Shown in pieces: positions 31,438-38,945 of a DNA stretch of 64,000 bases. This DNA comes from CAYWEM01 sp964457225 (lineage in GTDB: Bacteria; Acidobacteriota; Aminicenantia; UBA2199): contig CAYWEM010000008.1 of assembly GCA_964457225.1 (NCBI GenBank), forward strand, positions 75,531 through 139,530, in the 5' to 3' direction. Numbering within the stretch: position 1 is the stretch's first letter; every line of letters begins with the position of its first letter. The notes under the pieces were generated by a model. The model was given only the letters and a program-made list of their open reading frames with translations, searched no databases and was not told the DNA's origin. Made by a program: the position numbers and the translations under genes.

Positions 31438-32952
31438 CTCAGGCTTTGTTCCGCCCTGCCCCTGGTCCAGAGAATCGCCAGCAGGGCGTAGGCGGTCATG
31501 GCGAAGCTCTGGGTTTCCAGCCAGTAAAAAAAGAAAGAGGCGCTCAGAATGAACAGAGACAGGTAGAGGGCGGCCCGGCCCGGCCCGGGGATCGGCCGGT
31601 CGGCCCCCGGGCGGCCGGGCCCGGCGGCTGAGGTTCAGGAAAAAGTACAGCAGCAGCAGCAAACCGATCAGCCCGGTTTCATGCCAGACGGCCAGCAGGG
31701 TGCTTTTACTGCTGAACAGGTTGCCGGTTCGGTAGGCCTCTACTTTCAGGAGCTCCTGGTACTGCAACTGCTGTCGGGTATAAACGGGCTCAAGCCAGGC
31801 ATCCAGCCAGGGAAGTCCGGCCCAAAGGCCGGCGAAGCTCCGGATGTTTTTTCCCTCGGCCAGGTAGTGTTTCAGGTTGGCGGCCTTGCTGATGAAAGTG
31901 CCGGGACCTGTGCCGATGATGAATTTCACCGGGTCTGCGGCCAGGCGTCCGGCGCCCAGCCGAACCAGCCTGATCTTGGGGCTGGCGAAAAAGGCAGCGG
32001 ATATTTTGGGTAATTGAAAATACTCCAGGTTGGCGTGGTGGGCCGACAGCGGCAGTTTGCCGGGAGTGAAAAAAATCCAGTAGGAGAAGACGGCGGCCAG
32101 CAGGCCCAGGAGCGCCAGCGACCAGGCCGGCCGGCGGATGAGATGCAGCAGGCAGATGAGCAGGCCGAAAAAGGAAATCAGGACCAGGAATTGCTTGGCG
32201 TCGTTGAAGAAAAACACAAGCGGAGTGCTGATCAGAATGAGCAGGTGCCGGCCTTTTTTTTGGGCAGGTTTTTTTCCGGCCAGGGCCAGCAGTGAAAGGA
32301 TGAAGGCCAGGGAAGCCAGGGCGGCGGCGAAATGCGATTTGCCGGTGCCCCCGCCGTAAAGGTCGATGTGCAGGTCGGGCAGCAGCAGTAACTGCAATAC
32401 TATCAGGCAGTTGTTCAGCAGAACCGTCCAAGTGAAGAAATTCAGCAGCCGCCCGGTGCCGCCGGACTCAGCCTGGCTGAAGAAGAGGGAGAAATAGGTG
32501 AAGGGCAGGAAGAAAGTCAGCAGGAAAAAAGGCAGGGAAAGCGGGTTGAATTCGCTGAACTGGTTCACCGCGAAAGAAAAGAAACTCCAGCCCAGCAGCA
32601 GGTAGATTGGTTTCAGGGGGGAGGAAAAGGGCGGGAGCAGTCGGCGCCGGAACAGCAGTACGGTCAGCAGGATGAACAGGAAATGAAGCAGGTAGTCGAT
32701 GGTGAAGGGAATGAACAGGGCCAGCTGCAGGTAGCGGGTATTATCCCGGCAGAGGTAAAAAAACAGGCCCAGACCGAGCAGGCCCAGGATGAGGATGACG
32801 CGGATCAGCAGACCGGCCGGCTTAGGCTGAAAACCGGTCAGGCCGGTGCCCAGCAAGAGGACCAGCAGCATGCCGGCGGCGTAGAGCCGGTTGTACCTTG
32901 GTGATGCGGCCTGCCGGCAGGATGCCTGGAACAGATCGGCCAAAACTTTCAT
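31434..32952 (-). CDS. O-antigen polymerase/ligase-like membrane protein, frameshifted near the C-terminus
   Basis: The protein begins at the ATG at 32952 (MKVLADLFQ) and has about ten hydrophobic helices, with a periplasmic-loop-like region holding 'FIIGTGPGTFISKAANLKHYL' and a following 'AVWHETGLIGLLLLLYFFLNL', the pattern of Wzy/WaaL-type proteins. After SRRARPPGG the original frame becomes charged and non-membrane and ends at 31411. Shifting the frame by one base near 31578-31620, in a GGGCC-type repeat tract, restores a membrane helix (LYLSLFILSASFFFYWLE, then FAMTAYALLAILW) ending at 31434. I infer one missing base, by mutation or assembly error, in that GC-rich tract. Glycan substrate unknown. 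Confidence 0.7.
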
Positions 32953-32958
32953 GCAGAG

Positions 32959-32988
32959 ATTATGAACCGGGGAAGACCTTGCTGTCAA
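32959..32988 (-). promoter_or_regulatory. Promoter of the polymerase/ligase-like gene, leaderless geometry
   Basis: Minus strand TTGACA (32983-32988), 18-base spacer, CATAAT (32959-32964), six bases, ATG at 32952. The in-frame TTG at 32988 is thus the -35 element rather than a start. Confidence 0.65.
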
Positions 32989-33032
32989 GAAAGGGTTTGC
33001 TGAAACGGGGGCCGATTCCGGGTTGGGTTTTT

Positions 33033-34022
33033 CTACAGGAAGTTGTGCAGGCCGGCGGCCCGGGCCTGGTCCATGGCCCGGCGGAATTCCCTGACGGTAA
33101 TGCCGCGGGCCAGCTCGGGATACTTTTTGGCCAGGTAGGCTGGCCGGTACTGGCCCATGATGTTGACGTAAGTGTGCGGACTTATATCCCGGGCCAGGAA
33201 TTCGGCGAAACCGGCGGTGCCGGCTATTTCATCGGGCAGAACCAGGTGGCGGACCAGCAGGCCGTACCGGGCCAGGCCCCGGTCGTCGATTTTCAGCTGG
33301 CCGACCTGGCGATGCATTTCCTTGAGCGCGGCCCGGGCTTTTTCCGGGTAATCGGCCGCGCCCTGGGAATAGCGGGCGCCGTACTCGCCGTCGTCGTACT
33401 TGTAGTCCGGCATGTAGATGTCGATGATCCCCTCGAGCAGGCGCAGGGTTTCCACTTTTTCGTAACCCCCGGTATTGTAGACCGTGGGGATGGAGAGGCC
33501 GCGGCCGGCGGCCAGGTCAAGGGCGCTGACTATGGCCGGCAGGAAGTGGGTGGGGGTTACCAGGTTGATGTTGTGACAGCCCCGTTTCTGCAGGCGGATC
33601 ATTTCATCGGCCAGTCCCTGCGGGCTGACCAGGTAGCCTGAGCCCTTGTGCGAAATGTCCCAGTTCTGGCAGTAGATGCAGAGCAGACTGCAGTGGCTGA
33701 AAAAAATCGTTCCCGAACCACGACTCCCGACCAGGGGTTTTTCCTCGCCGAAATGCGGAAAGGCGGAGGAAATCCTGGCCCGGGCCGGGGCCGAACAGTC
33801 TCCCTTTTTCCCCCGGCGCCGGTTGGCATCGCATTCCCTTGGACAGAGGCGACAGGAGGAAAGCTGGTCGTTCAACTCGGCGGCCCTTTTTTTCAGCTCT
33901 CCCGAACGCTGGAGTTCCAGGTAGGCCGGCGGCCGGACCGGCTCAGTACCGGTCACCGTTTCCCTGAGTATCAGCGGCAGGCTGAGACTGCTTTTCAGGA
34001 AAGATCTTCTGTTCAGTGCCAT
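33033..34022 (-). CDS. Radical SAM protein, PflX / pyruvate-formate-lyase-activating-like, with twin-arginine signal
   Basis: 329 residues from the ATG at 34022, which lies seven bases after a TATAAT. The first residues MALNRRSFLKSSLSLPLIL form a good twin-arginine export motif (RRSFLK) plus hydrophobic stretch. A four-Cys element CRLCPRECDANRRRGKKGDC follows, then the radical SAM cluster motif CSLLCIYCQNW (CxxxCxxC, about 125), GYLVSP, the GG-like 'TVYNTGGYE' and 'YMPDYKYDD'. This is COG1313-type architecture, whose target is not established. If really exported, a radical SAM enzyme outside the cytosol would be odd; the sequence could instead be a membrane anchor. Confidence 0.82.
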   Translation of the reverse strand: MALNRRSFLKSSLSLPLILRETVTGTEPVRPPAYLELQRSGELKKRAAELNDQLSSCRLCPRECDANRRRGKKGDCSAPARARISSAFPHFGEEKPLVGSRGSGTIFFSHCSLLCIYCQNWDISHKGSGYLVSPQGLADEMIRLQKRGCHNINLVTPTHFLPAIVSALDLAAGRGLSIPTVYNTGGYEKVETLRLLEGIIDIYMPDYKYDDGEYGARYSQGAADYPEKARAALKEMHRQVGQLKIDDRGLARYGLLVRHLVLPDEIAGTAGFAEFLARDISPHTYVNIMGQYRPAYLAKKYPELARGITVREFRRAMDQARAAGLHNFL

Positions 34023-34029
34023 ATATATA

Positions 34030-34057
34030 ATTATATTTAATAATATCGGCAATCCAA
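34030..34057 (-). promoter_or_regulatory. Promoter of the radical SAM gene, leaderless geometry
   Basis: Minus strand TTGGAT (34052-34057), 16-base spacer, TATAAT (34030-34035), seven bases (TATATAT), ATG. Very AT-rich around the -10. Confidence 0.6.
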
Positions 34058-34067
34058 TCACCGGAGG

Positions 34068-34096
34068 TTGATTTTCGGCCGGTCTCGTATGATAAT
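34068..34096 (+). promoter_or_regulatory. Promoter of the Yip1-like gene
   Basis: TTGATT (34068-34073), 17-base spacer, GATAAT (34091-34096); GGAGG and the ATG at 34143 follow. Back to back with the radical SAM promoter. Confidence 0.5.
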
Positions 34097-34142
34097 GAGA
34101 CGGACAACGCATAGGAAAAGCGCGCTGCGTGCTGGAGGCAAA

Positions 34143-34835
34143 ATGAGCGAATTCTGGAAGGTTTGGCCGGCCGTATTCACTGCTCCCGGTCCGGCCCTGG
34201 CCCGGTTGAGGGCACAGCGGGCCTGGCCGGCGGCCCTGTTGCTGCTGGTGCTGGCCACCGCCCTGTTCAGCTTCATGACCTTTCCCATTCAGAAGGCGGA
34301 CCAGGCGGAAATGATCAGGGAATCACGCCTGGCCGAGCAATTCACCCTGGATCAACTGGAGAGTATGTCCCGGGTTACTCCGGGCCAGCGGTATTTCAGC
34401 ATGTTCTGGTCCGGCCTGGTGCTGACCCTGGTGCTGGTGTTCGGCACTTTCTTCGTTTACCTTTTTTACAAGGTGGCCGGCACTGAAGGATTGTATTCGG
34501 ATTATTTCACCCTTTTCGCCAATGCCTCCCTGATCGACGTGCTGGCCGGGGGTGCGGTGCGCACCCTGCTGACCCTGCTCAAGGGATCAACCCAGGTTTC
34601 CACCAGCCTGGCCCTCCTGGCTCCAGGTTTGGAGAAGAGCAGTATGACCTACCTGGTGCTCTCCCAGTTTGATTTTTTCTCTCTCTGGTTCATGTTCGCC
34701 CTGGCCGTGGGAATTGCCGCCGGCCTGGGCCTGAGCGAGAAAAAAAGCCTGGTGATAATGGCTTTTTACTTTGCTTTCAAGGCCAGTATCGTCGTGCTGT
34801 TTTCCTACCTGAGTCTGCGCCTGCTGGGTATCTGA
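34143..34835 (+). CDS. Yip1-domain multi-pass membrane protein
   Basis: 230 residues from the ATG at 34143 with GGAGG five bases upstream; longer in-frame starts overlap the promoter. It starts 'FWKVWPAVFTAPGPALARL', the usual Yip1 entry ('...vf..P...f..l'), then five hydrophobic segments (about 29-45, 92-112, 121-150, 178-200, 207-225). Bacterial YIP1 proteins are of unknown function. It converges with the cupin gene. Confidence 0.72.
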   Translation: MSEFWKVWPAVFTAPGPALARLRAQRAWPAALLLLVLATALFSFMTFPIQKADQAEMIRESRLAEQFTLDQLESMSRVTPGQRYFSMFWSGLVLTLVLVFGTFFVYLFYKVAGTEGLYSDYFTLFANASLIDVLAGGAVRTLLTLLKGSTQVSTSLALLAPGLEKSSMTYLVLSQFDFFSLWFMFALAVGIAAGLGLSEKKSLVIMAFYFAFKASIVVLFSYLSLRLLGI

Positions 34836-34858
34836 CCCCAGGCTTTTCGCGCCGGGTT

Positions 34859-35371
34859 TCAGTGGTGGTGGTGATCGGCCTCTGAATCGGCGAAGGTCTT
34901 GTGCCTGGTGCCGGCCGGATGCTCGGGGGGTCCGTAAATCGAGTAGACCTTAAGGTCTTTTTCACCCGTGTTGAGGACGTTGTGCCAGTAGCCGGCCGGG
35001 ATGAAAACGGCCCAGTCGTCTTCCACTTCCTGCACGTAATTCAGTTCTTCCTTGTTTTTACCCATCAGCACTCGGCCCCTACCCTGTTCGATCCTGATGA
35101 ACTGGTCGATGTCCGGATGCATTTCCAGGCCTATTTCCCCGCCGGGCGGAATCGACATCACGGTCAACTGCAGGTAAGTACCGGTCCAGCGCGCCTGGCG
35201 GAAATCGTTGTTCTCCAGGGTGAGTTTCTCGATGTCCACCACCCAGGGGGTTTTCCCGGTGTCTTCAGCTTTTTCCCCGTGTTTGTCCGGTGCGGCCGTG
35301 ATGCCGATGCCGACCAGGAGACAGGCCAGGCATAAAGCCAGGGTTACTTTTCTCAGTTTGATTTTTTTCAT
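34859..35371 (-). CDS. Exported cupin-domain protein
   Basis: 170 residues from the ATG at 35371 (AGGAGG eight bases upstream), giving a signal peptide MKKIKLRKVTLALCLACLLV. The cupin barrel spans about 55-150: MSIPPGGEIGLEMHPDIDQF with the metal-binding-like H and 'E', IRIEQGRGRVLM, WAVFIPAGYWHNVLNTG with the second-motif His. It ends in four histidines (EADHHHH). Such cupins are often lyase- or mannose-6-phosphate-isomerase-like; the substrate is unknown. An in-frame upstream ATG at 35446 lies exactly six bases after a -10 and could give a longer, leaderless form with 25 extra residues. Confidence 0.82.
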   Translation of the reverse strand: MKKIKLRKVTLALCLACLLVGIGITAAPDKHGEKAEDTGKTPWVVDIEKLTLENNDFRQARWTGTYLQLTVMSIPPGGEIGLEMHPDIDQFIRIEQGRGRVLMGKNKEELNYVQEVEDDWAVFIPAGYWHNVLNTGEKDLKVYSIYGPPEHPAGTRHKTFADSEADHHHH

Positions 35372-35452
35372 TTTCAGCCTCCTCTTTGCCTTGCAGAGGC
35401 CGTTACTTTGAGTCCGCCCGGGGGCGGTCGGCCCCTGAATCATCATGTTTGC

Positions 35453-35481
35453 AGTTTAGGAAACACCGGAACAATTGTCAA
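35453..35481 (-). promoter_or_regulatory. Promoter of the cupin gene
   Basis: Minus strand TTGACA (35476-35481), 17-base spacer, TAAACT (35453-35458). Six bases after it is an in-frame ATG (35446); the ribosome-site-led ATG is 75 bases further. Confidence 0.65.
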
Positions 35482-35550
35482 ATCATGCGCCGGAGTCTTC
35501 ATGAGCAGCCCTGATTTCCCGTCTAAATCTTTGGAAAAGGGAAAGGGTGA

Positions 35551-35636
35551 GCGTTGATTCACCCGTTTCCCGGGGCAAAACTCAATACTTTCCAAGCTAT
35601 TCTAAGCAAACTAAAAACCAGGTGGAGGATTCCGGG
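35551..35636 (+). repeat. Dispersed imperfect repeat, copy A
   Basis: 86 bases running from GCGTTGATTC to GGATTCCGGG, with a conserved core GGGGCAAAACTCAA and an AAGCAAACT block. It matches 42001-42087 on the opposite strand. It makes up part of the 306-base intergenic stretch 35447-35753, which otherwise holds the cupin promoter and the promoter at 35649-35678. Confidence 0.75.
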
Positions 35637-35648
35637 CAGGCTGTTTGC

Positions 35649-35678
35649 TTGCATTGAGCCTTGCTTTTCTTTTAAAAT
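35649..35678 (+). promoter_or_regulatory. Promoter candidate for the GNAT-epimerase-radical SAM operon
   Basis: TTGCAT (35649-35654), 18-base spacer, TAAAAT (35673-35678), directly after repeat copy A. The leader before the ATG at 35754 contains GGAGGCGG followed by a four-codon ORF (35732-35746, ATG CTT TGG CCG TAA). Confidence 0.5.
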
Positions 35679-35753
35679 GCTACTTGCCGCGTACCGTGAC
35701 GACAGCGGGGACCGTGAAAAAACGGAGGCGGATGCTTTGGCCGTAATTCGCGT

Positions 35754-36884
35754 ATGAGCCTGGAAATCAGCGAGGTCAAAACCAGAAGAGAACTCGGCCT
35801 CTTCATCGACCTGCCCCACGAACTCTACGAAGGCGATCCCGCTTACGTTCCCGAGCTCAACCGCCTGGTCCGCGACCTGCTGGACCGGAAGAAGAATCCC
35901 TATTTCCGTCATTCCCAGGCCGCCTTTTTCCTGGTCCGGCGCGACGGCCGCCCGGTGGGGCGGATATCGGCCACGGTCAACCGGCGCTACAACGAGTACC
36001 ATGATTCCCGGGTCGGCTTTTTCGGCTTTTTCGATTGCCGGGAAGATCGCGAAGCGGCCGGCCTGCTGTTGGAAACCGCGCTGGAATATGCCCGGCAAAG
36101 AGGCATGCAGAGGCTCCTGGGGCCTTTCAACCTGACCAGCAACGATACCGCCGGCATCCTGGTCGAGGGATTCGATAGTCCGCCGCTGGTCCAGATGACC
36201 TACAACAAGCCGTATTACCCGGTCTTGCTCGAATCTTGCGGCTTTGAACGGGAAATGGACCTGCTGGCCTACGAGATCAGCGACGAGCAGGTGAACGAGC
36301 GGGCCCTGCGCTTGTCGGCGGCGTTGAAAAACAGGCTGGCCGGCCGGGGGATCAGTTTTCGCAACCTCAAAGTGAAAGATTTCCCGGCCGAACTGGAACG
36401 CATCGGGGCGGTCTATCGCCGGGCCTGGGAGAAGAACTGGGGCTTCGTGCCGCCCGACGAGCTTGAATACAAGTACATCGGCCAGGGCATGCGCCTGCTT
36501 TTCGATGACCGGTTCGGGTTTTTCGCCGAAGAGGACGGTCGGACGGTGGGCTTCGCGGTCGCCGTCCCCGACATCAACGAGGTGCTGATAGGGATCAGGC
36601 GGGGCCGCCTGCTGCCTTTCGGCTGGCTGAAACTGCTGGCCGGCCGGAAAAAAACCAGCCGGATCAGGATAGTCCTGCTGGGGGTATTGCCCGAATACCG
36701 TAAAATGGGCATAGAGGCGGTTTTTTTCGCCGAGTTCATGGCCGCCGCGGCCAGGTACGGCATTCATCGGGCCGAGGCATCCTGGATCCTGGAAAACAAC
36801 CAGGCCATGCGCCGGGCGGCGGAAAAACTGCATGGCCGGCCTTACAAGCGATACCGCATCTACGGCCGGGATACCGGGGCTTGA
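35754..36884 (+). CDS. GNAT-fold acyltransferase-like protein (YghO-type)
   Basis: 376 residues. The opening 'FIDLPHELYEGDPAYVPELNRLVRDLLDRKKNPYF' and the middle 'GRISATVNRRYNEYH', 'RLLGPFNLTSNDTAGILVEGFD' are typical of a GNAT-like family sometimes annotated YghO and seen near lipid or glycan genes. The C-terminal half has RIVLLGVLPEYRKMGIEAV, matching the GNAT acetyl-CoA pyrophosphate loop pattern (Q/RxxGxG/A, here 'RKMGIEA'). No signal peptide. The substrate cannot be named. Its gene is first in the co-directional set of five, spaced 3 bases before the epimerase. Confidence 0.65.
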   Translation: MSLEISEVKTRRELGLFIDLPHELYEGDPAYVPELNRLVRDLLDRKKNPYFRHSQAAFFLVRRDGRPVGRISATVNRRYNEYHDSRVGFFGFFDCREDREAAGLLLETALEYARQRGMQRLLGPFNLTSNDTAGILVEGFDSPPLVQMTYNKPYYPVLLESCGFEREMDLLAYEISDEQVNERALRLSAALKNRLAGRGISFRNLKVKDFPAELERIGAVYRRAWEKNWGFVPPDELEYKYIGQGMRLLFDDRFGFFAEEDGRTVGFAVAVPDINEVLIGIRRGRLLPFGWLKLLAGRKKTSRIRIVLLGVLPEYRKMGIEAVFFAEFMAAAARYGIHRAEASWILENNQAMRRAAEKLHGRPYKRYRIYGRDTGA

Positions 36885-36887
36885 AAG

Positions 36888-37871
36888 TTGCCGAACGGAA
36901 AAACAATTCAGGCGGACAAGGAATGCCTGCTGGTCAGCGGGGCGGCCGGTTTTATCGGTTCGCACCTGGTTGAAGCCCTGCTGAAGCTCGGCTGGCGGGT
37001 GATCGGGCTGGACAATTTTGATCCCACCTACGACCGCAGTCTGAAAGCGGCCAACCTGCGGCCGGCCCTGGAGCACGAACGCTTTGCTTTTTACGAAGGT
37101 GATATCCGGGATCGAGGTTTTCTCGCAGAGATCGTACGCCGGCACCGGCCGCGGGCCGCCCTGCACCTGGCGGCCCGGGTCGGAGCGGCCTGCTGCCTGC
37201 GGGATCCGGTTTCCGCCCTGGAGATCAACGTGGCCGGCAGTCGCAACCTGGCGGCGGCCCTGGGGTATTGCAAAGCAGGATTGATCATGGTTTCCAGCGC
37301 CTCGGTCTACGGCCGCAGGAATGCCGGTCTTTGCCGGGAGGACCAGGATCTGCCCGAATCGGACAACCCGTACGTGGCCGGCAAGCAACAGGCTGAAAAA
37401 GCGGTTCTGGCTGAAGCGGCCGGGCGGAAAATCAAGGTGCTGATTCTGCGGCTGGCCTCAACTTACGGTCCGCGCCAGCGCCCGGGAACCGCCCTGCCGG
37501 TCTTCTGTTCCAGCCTGCTGCGGGGCGGGCCGGTGCCGCTTTTCGCGCCGGAGCATGAAATGATCAACGTGTCTGACGCGGTCCGGGGCCTGGTCAGCGC
37601 CCTGGAGAATTTGCAGGAAAACGATATCGTCAATATCGGTATCGGCCGGCCGCTAAAAATGAACCGGGTTATCGGCCTGCTGGCCCGGGCCCTGGGAGTC
37701 GAAGCTGAAGTCCAAGAGCGGCAGGCTCCGCCTTCCTGCCTGGAAATCGGTGTGCTGTCCATAGCCAAGGCACGCCGGAAATGGGGCTTCCGGGCCGGTG
37801 TCGCTCCGGAAACGGGATTGGCTGAATACGCAAACTGGTATCTGAAAAACCAAGAGGAATACAGCAAATGA
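36888..37871 (+). CDS. NAD-dependent nucleotide-sugar epimerase/dehydratase (extended SDR)
   Basis: 327 residues from a TTG start; no better upstream or near-downstream start exists before the Rossmann motif. SGAAGFIGSHLVEALLKLG (GxxGxxG), FYEGDIRDRG, LHLAARVG, 'MVSSASVYG', the catalytic YVAGK in NPYVAGKQQAEK and RLASTYGPRQRPG are all those of GalE/UDP-glucuronate epimerase-like enzymes. It probably makes or modifies a nucleotide sugar for the glycosyltransferase encoded further down. It overlaps the next gene by four bases (ATGA). Confidence 0.88.
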   Translation: MPNGKTIQADKECLLVSGAAGFIGSHLVEALLKLGWRVIGLDNFDPTYDRSLKAANLRPALEHERFAFYEGDIRDRGFLAEIVRRHRPRAALHLAARVGAACCLRDPVSALEINVAGSRNLAAALGYCKAGLIMVSSASVYGRRNAGLCREDQDLPESDNPYVAGKQQAEKAVLAEAAGRKIKVLILRLASTYGPRQRPGTALPVFCSSLLRGGPVPLFAPEHEMINVSDAVRGLVSALENLQENDIVNIGIGRPLKMNRVIGLLARALGVEAEVQERQAPPSCLEIGVLSIAKARRKWGFRAGVAPETGLAEYANWYLKNQEEYSK

Positions 37872-38929
37872 ACCTGGAAAACGTAGCTTCACCATGGAAA
37901 GTCGCCCGGCACCGTGAAAAGGTCGCCGCTTACTGCCGGGGGGAAACAATCGGGCCGGTGACCCTGGAAATGGACCTGACCAGCCGCTGCACCAGGACCT
38001 GCGAAGATTGCCCCTCCTGCAGGACCCACGATCATCACCGGCTGGAAAAACCTTTCATCGAGCGCCTGTTCGGGGTGCTGCAGGGGCGGACCAGCGGTCT
38101 GCTGCTGACCGGTGGTGAACCGACCATGGCCGACCTGTTTCCCTGGACCCTGGCCGAGGCCCGGCGCCGCGGTTTCGCCGAAATCGCGGTGGTCACCAAC
38201 GGCAGTCTGCTGGAACGGGAAACCGTGGCCGCGGCCCTGCTGGAACATGCCACCACCATCAGGGTGTCGCTCTATGACTGGGATTCGCCCTCCTGCGCCG
38301 GGGCCGGGCCCATCCTGAGCCGGATCGGGCGACTGCGTTCCCGGATCGAAGCCGCCGGCAGTCCGCTTAAAATCGGGGTCAGCCTGCTGACCAGCGCCGA
38401 GCGGGCCGGCCTGCTGGTAAGCACGGCCGAGGCGGTGCGCTCGGCCGGGGCCGACTGGGTTTACTTTCACCCGGTCTGCGTGGGCTGGGGCCGGGGGGCG
38501 CCCCTGCAGGTATCGCAGTCAGGCGTGCTGGAAGAAATCGAAGCCTGGCGCCGGGGACTGGGAAACGGCTTTTGCGCTTACCTGGCTCCGGAGCGTTACG
38601 AGCGGGAACCCCTGTATTTCAGTGCTTATCATGCCGCCCATTTCCTGATGGTACTCGGAGCCGACGGTTTACAATACCTTGGAGCCGAGGTCAAATACCA
38701 GCCGGATTTCGTGGTCGCTGACCTGAAAAACAGCCGCCTGGAAGATTTCCTCGCTGATCCGGCCCGCCTGGCCGGGATTTCTTCCTTCAACAGTGACAAT
38801 TACGCCGCCATCGGCAGCCGGCACCGCGGCGCCCTGTACAGCGATGTCCTGGAGCGGATTGCCGATCGGAGGATCGATCCGGAAGAAGCCGCGGAAAAAG
38901 CCCGGCTGCGTTTCATCCACATTTTGTGA
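37868..38929 (+). CDS. Radical SAM protein, first of a tandem pair
   Basis: 353 residues. Radical SAM cluster in CTRTCEDC (CxxxCxxC, about 41-48); then SGLLLTGGEPTMADLFPW (GGEP) and 'IRVSLYDWDSP'. The C-terminal part lacks the cysteine-rich SPASM clusters but has 'YFHPVCVGW' and AYHAAHFLMVLGADGLQYLG with EVKYQPDF, both conserved in the next gene's product. The MVLGADG segment lines up in form with the SPASM entry of peptide-modifying enzymes, but without cysteines. Reaction unknown; possible sugar- or peptide-modifying enzyme. The start overlaps the epimerase stop. Confidence 0.82.
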   Translation: MNLENVASPWKVARHREKVAAYCRGETIGPVTLEMDLTSRCTRTCEDCPSCRTHDHHRLEKPFIERLFGVLQGRTSGLLLTGGEPTMADLFPWTLAEARRRGFAEIAVVTNGSLLERETVAAALLEHATTIRVSLYDWDSPSCAGAGPILSRIGRLRSRIEAAGSPLKIGVSLLTSAERAGLLVSTAEAVRSAGADWVYFHPVCVGWGRGAPLQVSQSGVLEEIEAWRRGLGNGFCAYLAPERYEREPLYFSAYHAAHFLMVLGADGLQYLGAEVKYQPDFVVADLKNSRLEDFLADPARLAGISSFNSDNYAAIGSRHRGALYSDVLERIADRRIDPEEAAEKARLRFIHIL

Positions 38930-38945
38930 GCAGTACGGGATGGTT

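Noticed and set aside
35732..35746. Four-codon ORF (ATG CTT TGG CCG TAA) behind GGAGGCGG before the GNAT gene as a leader peptide
   Set aside because: Too short to judge; recorded in the promoter entry only. No attenuator-like hairpins are seen.
35554..35757. Small ORF with FPGAKLNT and its counterpart at 41899-42084 (minus)
   Set aside because: Both are translations of the dispersed repeat from TTG starts; their tails are unrelated and there is no ribosome site.
38793..38939. In-frame 49-residue extension of the second radical SAM protein
   Set aside because: It runs in another frame of the first radical SAM gene and has unrelated composition; the paralogue comparison fixes the start near 38946.
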